From Varroa destructor (taxonomy: Eukaryota > Arthropoda > Arachnida > Mesostigmata > Varroidae), in NCBI RefSeq assembly GCF_002443255.2, contig NW_019211456.1, forward strand, positions 24,917,061 through 24,981,060: a stretch of 64,000 nucleotides of DNA, read 5' to 3'. The notes under the pieces are model-generated. The model did no database searches. It was not told where the DNA came from and saw only the letters and a list, made by a program, of their open reading frames with translations. Position numbers and translations under genes: made by a program. Of this stretch, positions 41,042-53,486 are shown in pieces. Numbering within the stretch: the first letter of the stretch is position 1; every line of letters starts with the position of its first letter.

Positions 41042-41160
41042 CGCAGCTATAACCTCCTCCCGGTCGTCGTCGTAGCCGTTCAATCCATGTAAATCCAGCA
41101 CACTCGCAAATCTGAGAAGTTCACTCAGAGTGAACTCGAAGGGGCCGCGGCCGCATCTCA
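41042..41160 (-). CDS. Candidate internal exon, well-defined splice sites
   Basis: On the minus strand a pyrimidine-rich acceptor (CTCGCTTTGTTTTTCAG) and a consensus donor (GCG|GTGAGTAG) enclose 119 bases. The frame begins with two bases of a split codon and ends in phase 0. It reads RCGRGPFEFTLSELL, then DLHGLNGYDDDREEV, an acidic, helix-prone stretch. Third-position GC is about 62%. This is the best orphan exon in the window. I do not recognise the family and could not connect it with certainty to another exon. Confidence 0.35.
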
Positions 41161-43085
41161 CTGAAAAACAAAGCGAGGTAAAAAAAATGTAGCGGATAAG
41201 ACCACTTTCCCTGGTAGCTATATCTATATATACCTTACACATACAAGTACTATATATGAGATATATACAGCGTTCGATACGGTTGCATAATATGATGAGA
41301 CGCGTACCGATTCAAAGTGTGAAAAAACTATTAAAATAAGTGTTCGTATCCAATAACTGCCATAAATCGTGCTTGGTCCGTGCTTGTCCTTTGTGTCGCA
41401 TACTTTACCAAATGCAGTTAGCGCCCGTACGCAACCGAACTTATGATGTGTACTTTCGAACTATCTGGCTTATATGCGCCTCTAACGTCCGCAAATAGAA
41501 AGTACAATGTTTTCAAGAACCGTCACTAAAAAAAGGTATTACATGTCTATTGATTGGATGAAACATCCACAGCAGTTGGATGCGAATCGTATGATTATTA
41601 TCTCGCCTCGGTGCCATTTTGTCCGTTGTTGCCTCAACTAGCGAGACAAACGCCTTAATTGTTATTATATTTATCTGTCCGCATCTTATAGACCGTTTGC
41701 TCTAACACGTTATATTGATGTATAATACACATATATGTATATATATATAAAAGTGCGCCAAACAAAAGTAGTACCGTAGTCATAAACGCCTTCATGCAAT
41801 TGCAAATACTTCATATTGTATATAGCTTCGCAGATCCTTTGAACAATCTAAAAAAACAACGGAAACTTTCTCAGCAAAGCACCACGAATGCTCATAAATT
41901 TCCAGCTTATGCCGCTTCCCTTATAATACAAGCCATACGTGTTTCACTTTGGCCGATAGGTAACAGCCTTTATGATACAGAGCGATATGGTAAACGTTTC
42001 GATATATATCATTAGCTTTTTTACGAGATTAATGGAATCACGTTCGAAACTAAACGGATTTTAATAGCTTCTGTCTTACGGATCTGTACCGAGCACAACG
42101 TCCTTAACTGCGTCTATATCAACATAAGGTGCATTCCATGTTTGTGGACATTTGTGCAGGATGCATTTTTAAATAGAGCGGGTAAATCATTGGCGAACGG
42201 AACGCCACCATCGAGTGGCGGGTACCTTCTTAATTAATGCGGAAACGATTCGAAACTAGACAAGACCTATTTTATTTAACGATGTTTTTATTGTGCAAGA
42301 ATTATGCAACGTTACTGTTACCTGGCAAGGCCCCACAAACGGCGCACAATTTACGGGTTATCTTGGCACATGCAGTTTGTTTTCATATATCGGAAAGGGG
42401 TCTGATCTAACACTTAACAGAAGGAGCGGGCGTAGAGCTCGAAACATTTTTTTTTTACTTAGTCGTTTTTGGAACTGAATTACAATTTGCACGTGACGAC
42501 GGCTATGTCTAAAAACGTCTCAGGGGAAACATGTGGTTTGCTCAGTCATCATCGTTTGTCTTGCGACTGGCCATCATTGTAACAACGAAACGCGGACGGC
42601 AAAACAAAAGTTGAGTGTTTGAAATTATAAAACTTGATTATAAGGCGGAACCAAACGGGGTTTAATCGGCTAGACTCTAATGCAGACGAAAAATACAGTA
42701 ACGGGTAAATAGTGGCAATAATAGAATCAGTATCAAATTCTCTTTTTGCGAATTGAAACCTCAAACACTACGTCGGCACCATAAAGGTCATGGCGCTCGT
42801 GCAGGCTGTTCAGCATACACGTATCACAATTTCATATTGGTATGCTTCAATTAATGGATCATATATAAGGCAGATTTAGCTACCTGATACGCCAAACCAT
42901 GGAGATACTGCGTAATTCATGTAGCGCCCGATAGCTTTGCACAAAATGCTATTGTTGGCATTTGTACGGCTCAGATAAATTGTTGTTAATCAAGAATAGC
43001 TTGGTTTGTTTAAACTTTTGTTACGCCTGAAATCTCATCATCCAAACCAAAAGAGAACCAGACAACCTTCACGGCCTGTCGCTTT

Positions 43086-43253
43086 GGCGCACGGGTCCGC
43101 CGAAGTGCGAGTGCCCAGCTGGATCTGCTGTGGAGGCACGGAGGGATCAATCAGTTTCCGCCTGGGCTATCACGTGATGTGCATCGTTCTGATCCATGAT
43201 ATCGGCATTGGGCGGCGGCTGGCAGACCTCCGAATTCCACCGACGTTGTATTC
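43086..43253 (+). CDS. Candidate exon, possible membrane protein
   Basis: The plus frame has about 65% G or C at third positions and ends at a consensus donor (GTGAGT from 43254) in phase 2. It contains VPSWICCGG and then YHVMCIVLIHDIG, which could be part of a membrane segment. The 5' border is uncertain: no clear acceptor or in-frame ATG is visible. Small arthropod four-helix membrane proteins can have a cysteine pair before the first helix, but I would not assign a family on this. Confidence 0.27.
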
Positions 43254-44221
43254 GTGAGTTTCCTAACCCTCCTAGCAAGTCGAAGGCCTGCTGAGGATAC
43301 GCCAAGTAGGGGGTCGTTCGAGGAAGCGGCATCTTCGTTCTTTAAAATCTCTTTCCTTTAACAGCTGACTGTTTAATGTTGCCCTTTGAGTTTACTAAGC
43401 AGAGGGCCAGAGCATGCTCTATTTAACACGGATAGCTTACCACTCTCTCTTTCGTTCCGTTACCCACGATCGCTTACCCTCCCGAATGGCTTTTCTTATC
43501 TTTTTTTTGTTTGGATTTAGTCATTTTCGTTCTCTGAATTAGCGCTGAATCTGCCGTCAGGGGCTATTTCACATTTTGGCCAACGCTGTTCAAGGGCCAA
43601 GTAGTCAGATTAGTTTAGGCAGGACGCAGGTTATAGAAGAGAACTAACTGCCTAGTTTGCTTTCGAATAATGAATGATATTTGTATTGATGCATTTCAGT
43701 CGTGAACGTGAGCTGTACAGATAAAACTCCACTGATGGAAAGAAGTTTACCATCTAACTAGGTTAGCAGGAGCTGGCAAATTTAAGCTGATGAGCACTAT
43801 GAATATAATTAGTTATTAACTCTCAGATCTATGTTTGTAATGCAATGGTGTTTCCAGATTCTAGTTTATTACTCTTGAAGCAGCCATGCGATGGCTAGGT
43901 TACTGGGGCCGTTTTTTCGCTGTACAAGACCTTAGAAAGACTTTTCATGTCATGTAATAGTTTAATAGGTACCCGATTATTGAAGCTGGTCAAACTATTG
44001 TTTTGAATTGATGACTGTTAATAAAATAACCTCATTGATTCTATTTGCTCTATTGGCTAACGGCTTCTTTTTTTTCTTACTAGGCTTATTAAATACAAGA
44101 GTATAAAGCAGATTACGCCAGGGATGGTTTGAAGTGTACCCTGTCACACAACCATCGAGAGACCCTTCTCCCGGTCCAGTGCATAGATCATAGGAGAGTA
44201 CGGCTTATGTTTTTCATTTAG

Positions 44222-44354
44222 TTTCTGTGCCCTTTTGAGGCTTAATTGGGAAACCACTTTGATCTTGTCAGCTGCTTGGTCGGATTTAGCCCCATTTTAC
44301 CCCTGGGCCTTTTCTGTTGCACAGCGGTTACGAATATACATCTGCGATCGAGAA
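44222..44354 (+). CDS. Candidate exon in phase with 43086-43253
   Basis: The acceptor (CTTATGTTTTTCATTTAG) is followed by a frame that needs one base to complete a codon, exactly what the exon ending at 43253 supplies. It reads ETTLILSAAWSDLAPFYP, partly hydrophobic, up to a GTACGT donor at 44355. Third-position GC is only about 49%, so support is mainly splice phase. Confidence 0.17.
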
Positions 44355-45404
44355 GTACGTTGAAGCAAAAACCATTCGAATGCGACTTTTTTCAAAAACC
44401 CGAGGGTCTAGCAAGGATGTTACTTCGCGCCCATTAGAGCAGTAACAATATTTAAAATCCTACATAAGACCACAATACATAGCTCTGACGCAAAAGGTTT
44501 CTAGAATCAAGCTGCTCATAGTGATTTAATGAGGATAATATTACTGTGGTATATGTACCTTCTGTAATCTACAACAACTTGGCTTGATGTTAACACGGAG
44601 GTATTTGCTACAGTCGGATACACGAGTGGTTTGCCTCTTGACATTTTTTGCTTATTTCTATATGGAATTAAGAGCAATTCGTCCCCAAAGCGCGCATGAA
44701 TCTGCTCTCGTCTTTTATCGTGGAATTGGATTAGAGGGAGCTGAAGCTTAAAGTAGAAGAGCTCAAATCACAATTAAACATTTGCACGTGATCACGACCA
44801 GAGTCCCATTGTACTATTTCACTCTACTATTAGTCAGTATGAGATCGATCTTTATTTGTCCTGATCTACTGAAGCTACATGAAGACTAACTTATCTAACA
44901 ATGCTGTCTGTGTCTGTTTATATGCAGCAGGGAATCAATGTGCTGGGATGAAATCTGAAAACAAACGGACCGGCTTGTAAAAGCGTTCGAAAGTGTCCCT
45001 TTGACTTTTGCGCTGACATTCTTTTGCCGTGTCAAAAAGTCAGGATGAGTAATCCTTGCCAGTACTGTGCATACATCTACCACCTCCTGCCTTCCCTTAT
45101 CCTTCAATGCCCACGACATTAAGAGCTATATATATATATATAGCCAGCTGGCCTTCTGTGTCAAAGATGCCAAAGCATATAGTTCTAGCTCATTGTAACT
45201 GGTCGAACAGTGAGGGTCGACCGATAAGCAATTTACCTACGCCGAGTAACCCCGAAGGCAAAGTGGTCTCATGACCATAGAGTTACTATATGAAATTGCA
45301 TCACGATGTCGGTCGCTATATTAGAAGCCGACGATTCTGTTTCGCTTAAAGGGTACTGCCATGTACTTTGTAGTACAGATATATACTGGCCGATAGCACC
45401 GCAG

Positions 45405-45579
45405 TGTGGGTATGCGCTGCGTCCTAATGGGTTGGGCGGACACTGCCATTGAAACAGCTAATGCACAGCTGGCTATGGGGGAGACTGATCCCATGCTGGT
45501 GTTCACAACTTCAAGTAGCGACTCCTTGGAAAGCGCACAAAGTTGCTCGCCAGGGGGTGACGCCGCAGCAGCAATTTGA
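45405..45579 (+). CDS. Candidate terminal exon, unrecognised
   Basis: After a modest acceptor ending in CAG at 45404, a plus frame runs 58 codons to TGA. It reads GWADTAIETANAQLAMGE and then a serine-rich tail. It could be the cytosolic tail of the 43-44 kb candidate, but an exon would still be needed between them. The minus strand (45321-45614) is also open, with an alanine- and serine-rich frame, so the strand is uncertain. Confidence 0.2.
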
Positions 45580-46224
45580 GAAGCCGCTTCGGATATCGAC
45601 CAGTCATAAGGCAATAGACTTTTTTCATTATTGAGATTATAGAATATTCTCTTATATGGTATGTTATTAGTTAGGTATTGACATGAGATAATGAACAGCT
45701 CCTTTTATTCTACCGACTATGTATAACTGCCATATATGTGCATCGTGGTGTGGCCATTCACGACAGAGATAAAAGTCGTGCTGCGTTAACTCAGGACAAA
45801 ATTGTTCATATCATAATTACTAAGCAGAGATGAAGCCGAAATAAGACAAGAAAAAGGGCTTTTAAAATTGATGAAATAAAGTTATTAGATTGATAAACAT
45901 ATCAATGGTAGTAGATGGACGCTATGATGACCTAACGAAATCGGACAGCAGGATTTTCTAGAATCAATATAGAAAAGCGTACGCTCCTTGAAACTGAAAT
46001 TGGCAGCACTCATAATCGAGGTTGAACTTGTCGGAAAGCAACTTATTAGAGCATAGTTCGATTGCTCGGTGAGTATGACTAAAATACGCAACACAGAACA
46101 TCAGCAACTAGAACGACTTGCATTTTCAATGTTTTTCTTACAAGCTAGTAAAGAACGGAAGAATATAGCATAATGTTTTTTAGTGTAAACAATTAATCAA
46201 ATGGAAAATACATATCTGCAACCT

Positions 46225-46273
46225 TCGTCGTCGTCGTCGTCGTCGTCGTCGTCATCGTCGTCGTCGTCGTCGG
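46225..46273 (+). repeat. (CGT)n trinucleotide microsatellite
   Basis: About 16 CGT units with one CAT interruption near 46253. No gene is visible around it. Confidence 0.95.
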
Positions 46274-48301
46274 AGCATCATACGTAAATATATGGCGACA
46301 TAGGTACGCTATCTTGTTGAAAGCATTGAAATCTATGTTCAGCTTTTTAGCAAGCGTTCAGGCCAGTCAGTGGAGTTAACCACATTTTGCTTCATGTTAT
46401 ATACTTTTGTTCATCTACCAACATTAAATCCATTAGGACTGCTCATATTGACCTTTGATTGATATTGGAAAAGGGTCACCCTCTTGTCTCAGTAGATCGA
46501 TTGCTCCCATAAATTACCACCAACATCCCTACCCGTACGCCTTGTGCAGCTCCCTCGTTTGTGAACCTAGAACAACGGAAAATACCACTGCATAGACGAT
46601 AGAAAAATCAAGGACATCGTTTACGGAGAGTTACTGATTTAGGTAAACCCTTCAATGAGTTCGGAGCTGACCAAGGGTCACTCCCATACAGTAGCTGTTT
46701 CAAGTGTGTAGCGTGTGAGGCTCGTTCGGCTCGTGTCGCAACGAATGAACAGTCACTTCATTACTGCTTCCGTGGGAAGGACAATCCCGAATTAGTAACT
46801 CGGCCGTACCGCGAAAAAGACACACTGTTGTACTGTTATATTATATTGCGCAGATAAGGAGCCTCTTCGATCATTCGTCTACACAAATGAACTCAAGGCA
46901 ATGTCATGTCCCGCTGTGTCTTCTGCACAATGTTCGTTCTGAGATTGAGAGCTGTGGACGTGCCAAGGGCTGATTGACGCGTTTTTTCTTATTACGGCAC
47001 GTTTCGTATGTACAAACTCACCGACGGAGATAGATTTGGACGTTCACACTTAGCGCGTCTAGCGAGACCTAAGGCAACACCTCAATCTAATCTTGCTTAT
47101 ATTTACATAAAATTTAAAAAAAAACGCAGTCTAATTGGAGTAAAGATGTTTTCGAATTTCGTGGATGGATGGAATCGAGAACTCAGAGGATTCGTATAAA
47201 TAAACTATTAGGTAGTTATCGAGGGCCTAGAACACACCTGGAAGCAAAACACTCCAAAGTGATAAGAACGATGCATTAATTAAACATGATAAAAATAGAT
47301 CTCAATGCGATGTATATAGGTTCGTTTATGCGGTGAAGGTTATTATTTCTATGTATACCGTAGACATATGCCTGAAAGTATTTTAAAATAACCTCATGTA
47401 TCAGTGGAGTCTACGAGGTTTTTACAAAGACTTTGTATAATCTGGATCATAGAGACGCAATAGCCTATTTGATACACTTTACGACCTTGCCAGTTTATTT
47501 ACACTTATAGATAGAAGCCCTCTTTCTTTTTATTTGAAAATACGTGTCTTAGTTAGACATTAGTTTATATCTCATACTAATATTATTTGGGTTTAGCGTT
47601 GGGCACACTGTAAAGACCTATCAAAAAAACCATGCAGTATAATATATCAATATTCTACTAGATAACTCAATCCTGAAAATCAACACAGATTTAATATGAA
47701 CGTGATCTTAGTTAAAAAAAAATTCAGTCCACAGTCTTCAACTAACTTTCAAGAAACCTCAAACAACCGTATGATCAATAAGCACAGGGTGCCCTTAATC
47801 AAATATCTACATGTTACGCCGAATAGTGCCAAACTTAGGCCATTATTTCAAAATACATGAACGATTATAAATTATAATTCTAGATAATACAGCTCTAACG
47901 ATCTTAAGTATTTTACAGTGAGTTTACCACTAATATCATGTCCCTTTACCCCCCTTACTGGTAATTGGTAAGGAGCGATGACAACATATAATAAATAAGA
48001 AATAAAGGTTCGCATCGGAAACGTGCATTTTCCCACGTATGTATTTATTACAATGCTTGCTCGACAAACATATGAAGAAAACAACGACCAATAAATATAG
48101 CGGGGTCATAAATAGCTTCCACGTACGGGTAAAAATTGATTGAAATGATTATCTAACCTACGCTCATTTCCATACTCCCACTAGTGGCCGTATCGGCCCT
48201 TACGGTCTCAAGCGATGGTTTTTTTTTCTAGCGCTTAGCACAAATATGCTATTCCAGTATGCATAAACTACTCTGGGTTAGATGTTTCCATTATAGTAAA
48301 G

Positions 48302-48330
48302 GATAGCTCATAACGTTATTATGAGCTATC
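48302..48330. repeat. Perfect 12-bp hairpin, 5-base loop
   Basis: GATAGCTCATAA at 48302-48313 and its exact reverse complement at 48319-48330, loop CGTTA. No gene nearby. Confidence 0.88.
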
Positions 48331-50445
48331 TTCTCTCATATTTGTACATGTTTCGCGTAACCAAAGCAAACGCCTAACATAAGCTAGAACGATGTCTTCG
48401 CCACTCTGTATAGCACTTTGTTGAAAGCTTAATTCACATTGAAGCTATAATTGAAAGCTTGTTAATAGTGTGCTCGTTATCAAAAACAGGACGATCCTGT
48501 AACCAATAGCAACTGCTTCTTTGGTTCTACTGCTTACCGTTTTCTCTATCGTTGATATTTAAGTGTTCTCAGAGAACTGGCACTACCTTTATAGATGCTA
48601 CTTTACTTGTACAAACATCGACGGGATCACGACACTGCACCAATACACAGCAACAGAGAACTAGATTATCAAGTCATTGTCATGGCGCAAAAAAACGCCA
48701 TACTAAAATCTATTGAAAATAGTACTACAGCATGTTTTATCGTTCCCTTTATCTATTTATATATTTAATAATTATTTATTCATTGTGACACGTGGCACAG
48801 GCACACACGTGGCATAGATTGTCATTGAAAATATATCCGATGGTTTCCAAAGTGGCTTGTCACATAATCTCAGAATACGCTTGGTGATCCAAATATTCAG
48901 GAATTACCTGAAGCCATCCTGCCGAAAGGCAGCATTACAGCCTTATATACATCAATATAATGGAAATAATGTTATGACAAAACCTTTATTTCCTAAAATT
49001 TCCTTTATTCCTGAAAAGTATATTCGTGAACCCTTATGTAGAATGAAGCACTATTCAAATTGGATCGAGGCGGTTTTTTGAGTCGCACCTGGACTCACGC
49101 AAGTAGCTGATCATTTGAGGTTGTAATTTTTCGTTGGAGTCCATGTTAGGTAACGCACATGTTAACCGGCAATTGTTAAGTTAAAAATACAATAGAGAAG
49201 CATGTAATTTTGAAGTACACTCTTTAAATCAGTACACGAAGATGGTCTCCACATACAAGATAGCTGATCGCTGCTTTCGTTATGAATCGTCTGTATAACT
49301 CAACGCGGTATTATTAGACTGACTTATGGAGAATTGCGCAAGAGTTCCATACTCGTTAGAAGTTATCAGTAATGAAAAGTAAGATGCTCTGAGCAGTTGC
49401 GACTACATTGCTTGTTTATGTTTAAAGGTTTTGTTTGTTTAGGATCAAACCTAATTTTCTTCGGCGCGAACCTAGACCTACATAGGGATATCATACTGCG
49501 AAGTATACAAGAGGTGCTTTGTGTCTTATTAGAAGTAGAACATCTAATAATCATCTGAATAGTGTTTTCAATATCAACATATGTATCCATTTGTATATTT
49601 TTGTACTTTATTTACATCTTAATCAGGTATTCTTGGATGCATTAGGCCTTGGTAACTGCTTAAGGCTAAAACGTCCGCAATTAAGGCCACGCAGTTGTTT
49701 TGTTCCCTATGGATGCATGATGTCGCTACTTTTGTTGCTCTTTTTGACTTGACAACAGGAAGTTGAGTAGATCCAAAATGCCTATCAGAAAACAACAAAC
49801 AGATAATAAAGGGGATGCCTCGCCTCTTACACAAAAATTCTTCAAGCCTGTATGTCCTAGATCCACTTCAGATAATGACAGCTTACTGCGGCCCTGTTGC
49901 CTTGTTTGAGTGTAAACTTTGCGGGATTACACTCTGGATAAAAACAAGCCAAGGCTGGCCAATACATGATTACCCCTTCACGACTATTACCAAAGTTTTG
50001 ATTAAAACGTCAATATGATTTACCTCGGTACGATTTCCGCGTATTAGTCGGCTTGCCATACTTGCAGTTTGAATGGGGTTGATCCCAGCATTAAAATAAG
50101 GAAAAATACTAAGAAAACGCGAAAGAGCGCGCAGTAGGAGAGTTAGCAGCGAGAGAAGATCAGCATACATAACAAATGATTCAAATGTGATTAAATCATA
50201 TGTTACTTAGTAGCAACGACTGTTTAAGAGATATCCGTACTGCAGAACAGAAAAGTATTTTGAAATTATACCGGGAAAGATGGAAAAATTTCATCTTTTA
50301 AAACTTTCAGATGAAAAAGCAAAAAAAAAAAAGACAACGCTAAAAAAGTAACCCTCAATAATTTTACCCAAGATATAATTCTCTATAAAGGAATTATCAT
50401 TCTTAGGATATGAACCCATTATAATAACATAGTATTTAATATTAA

Positions 50446-50449
50446 GTTC

Positions 50450-50493
<44 letters not shown>

Positions 50494-50496
50494 CCC
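50446..50496. repeat. (TA)n tract flanked by an inverted repeat
   Basis: About 20 TA units, flanked by GTTCATATA on the left and TATATGAAC on the right. The whole tract can fold back on itself. Confidence 0.9.
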
Positions 50497-52483
50497 AATG
50501 AAGTTTAAGCTAACTTGCTTTACTTTAAAGTAGTAAAAATGATTAAATCATATATTTTATCATGTGAAGATAATCCTTTTATTTTCAGACATGTTATTAA
50601 AATCAGTTTCCGGTATTTTTACGTTACGATTTTTTTTTAATTTATCTAAAAGTAAAACGAAAGGGCGATATCTACATGTTATAAAACTTATTTCAAATAT
50701 TCATGATTTAAATATATTGCTTTTAAATATTCCTTTAAAAAACTGTTTCAAATTTTAAGTCAAGAACCGACAAAACCGATTTTTCAACTAACAAAGGTTA
50801 CCGAGCGAGCTATTGCACTTTTTTCATGGGCCAGGAATCACTTGATCTCTTACGAGGTACATACGAAAGAGTCCGAGGTAACCCTTGTTAAGTCGCGACT
50901 AATTATGGGTTTTAATGCCGCTATCAAGTTGCGGCGTAGAGCTACTTGCGTATAAATAGAAAACATCCTTGCCAAAACAATTACGCCGAATTCCAAAGAG
51001 TCGGAATCAGGGACCTGTTTGAACGCGCTTTCTTTGAATATTGGATTGAATATTTGGCTGAACTGTCTGGGAAGATCCAAAATAAGTTCTGCCTTAACTA
51101 ATGTTTATGTTGTGAGCTTGTAACCTTAAATCGCCCAAACTGTACCGCACATCAATTTCAAACTGTAAACAATCCCTGTCGGTCGTGGCTACTAATGTAA
51201 TAATGATAATAATAGAAAGGCGCAATAAATAGGAAAAACAATTTCCAAAACATAATAATGATATATGTGTAAACAAACCCACAGAATACTTAAAGCCCAT
51301 ATTTTCAGATGCTCATATTCGGCCATTTTTTTTCCTATCGTACTACAAATTAATCAGTCCCTAAAAACGCCATATGTAACCAAATTGTCAAGGATACTTT
51401 GGTATGCCTTTGCCCCTACTTGCTGCAAAAATTTTTCTACAAAGTTTCCACGAGAAAGCAGAGATATGGTTAGCCAACTGCTAAGCTAAACAAAAATGGT
51501 ATTCTTAGAAACGAGGAAAAAAATAATTACATTTCTGAGACACCTACTGCAGTCTTGATTTACATTTGTATCTATATCCATATACATCTTCCGCATCAAA
51601 AATGTTCGGCGATGTTTACGAAACTAATCTTTTTGTTATCTCTTCAATTGAACCGATATACCTATTTATTATTTATTTTTAGGTCAGAGTATATGTGGCT
51701 TCTCTGGAAGCTCTTTGAATAGATTTGCACGACGTACTACCATCTGATTAGTGTGTGTAGGACTGTCTCACTTTATGAGGGCATGTAGATCATAGTACAT
51801 AGATAGGTCTGTTTCCGATGGTAACGGAGCGTTTGCAACAACCTTTTAGATTTATGATAATGTGAAGGGGACGGAGGGCTGGGCAGCTTTAGCAGATTAC
51901 AGCGCTAAAGATTGAGCTCCGTCGCGTGATGTTCGGCTGTTTTCCCAGAGCTTGATCTGAATTAAGCTTCGCAGTAATTCCTAAACAAACGCGATTCAAG
52001 AAGCGTAACAGCTTTGCCACCTTATTGTCAGCAATAATCCGCAGGCGGGCCCCATAGAGCATGACTCTAATAACCGAACATTTACATGCACAAAAATGCC
52101 TTGACCTTTTTGTACTGTTGTTGCTGAGTGCTATACCTGTAAAAAAAATTAAGTATAATATGTGACGGTATAGAATGTTTTAATTGACGGGAGCCAATAG
52201 TCCATTGTCATACTGCCCATGATGTCCTTTAGATGGACTTGAGTGTAGCAAACAAAATAAACCCCTATACTTAGCCCTACAAACTAAGTAACAGGCGATG
52301 GTACACGACTGAAAAGCTTACGTATAGATATAAGCGCACCGGAAACACCGGTACACTATTATAATCAATTTGTCATGAAACTTACGCTAAAACTTTGATA
52401 AACAGCGTATGATAATAGGTATAAATCTATGACGAACATTATAAACATTCCTCTATAATAACTCTAAACTAAACTATTCTCGC

Positions 52484-52506
52484 TCATATATATATATATA
52501 TATATA
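52484..52506. repeat. (TA)n microsatellite
   Basis: About 11 TA units. Confidence 0.93.
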
Positions 52507-52944
52507 CACATCATCGTAGGAAGACCGGAGTTTCATAACAATAAGAAAATTTAAGCAAAATTTCGCCCAGTTTCCTAATGGCTTTTTTCGGCTAAACAAC
52601 GGTCCAGTCATGCTAAAGCGTATTTCTCCAAAACCCATTTTTATTTAGAACCCTTAGCCACTAGAGGGATCACTAAAGCTCGTACCGCTAGCACTGAAAA
52701 TGTAAAACTTCATTGATTATTTATAATATTGACTATACCGCAGTGCCTCGTGTTGAAATTTTGAAGTGACAAAAGCTAGTGTACAACTATGCTTTCGCAA
52801 CGAAAGCGAACCATGAGCGTACTTAAGGTCTATAAACCCAGCGAAGGATACCATTACCTGGCACATGCGCTGATATTAATGACGAAAGCCCGCTTTTTGC
52901 TTGACAATTGCTCAGGAAAAAAATGGGCTGAAAAAGAGCTTTCG

Positions 52945-52978
52945 AGAGCAAGGCTTCCGAGAGCGAAAGCCTTGCTCT
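52945..52978. repeat. Perfect 12-bp hairpin, 10-base loop
   Basis: AGAGCAAGGCTT at 52945-52956 is matched by its exact reverse complement at 52967-52978. It sits in a patch (52789-53128) where frames on both strands are open, perhaps a small repeat element. Confidence 0.85.
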
Positions 52979-53410
52979 TGCTTTGCTTGTACGGCTTGCC
53001 TAAAAAAGGATAGAGGTTTAGATTTTTCGGAAAAGCCGTCACCTCTGTTAAATTCTATTGCGGAATTAGCATTTGGAGTTTCGTCTTTTATTGCGACCGG
53101 AGCAGAACGGTTACGAATCATTAGTTAAATAAAGTACAAGCATAAGTAAATAAAGCATTACGGAGCATTAGTTAAATAAAATCGTCATCACTGAATCATT
53201 TCATCGTTAATTTTAATTCGATATAAGCCCGAAATATTGCCGTTGAAAGATGTTGATAAAAATCGCGTTTCCTGCTAATCCACGATACATTTTATATCAT
53301 ATAGGCCACAAACACCTGGATCACCATCATTCAAATCGGAAAACGTACGGAAACACGGTATGAGAATTAAGTTTTGACATTCGAGTCTCAGTAGAGTACA
53401 CGCTAAACTA

Positions 53411-53486
53411 TGTGTATACGTGTATATAGGCATGTATATATGTATGTATGTATGTATATATGTATATGCATATATACATACATACA
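53411..53486. repeat. (TATG)/(TA) mixed microsatellite
   Basis: TGTATG and TATA units form an imperfect palindrome centred near TATGCATA. Confidence 0.9.
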
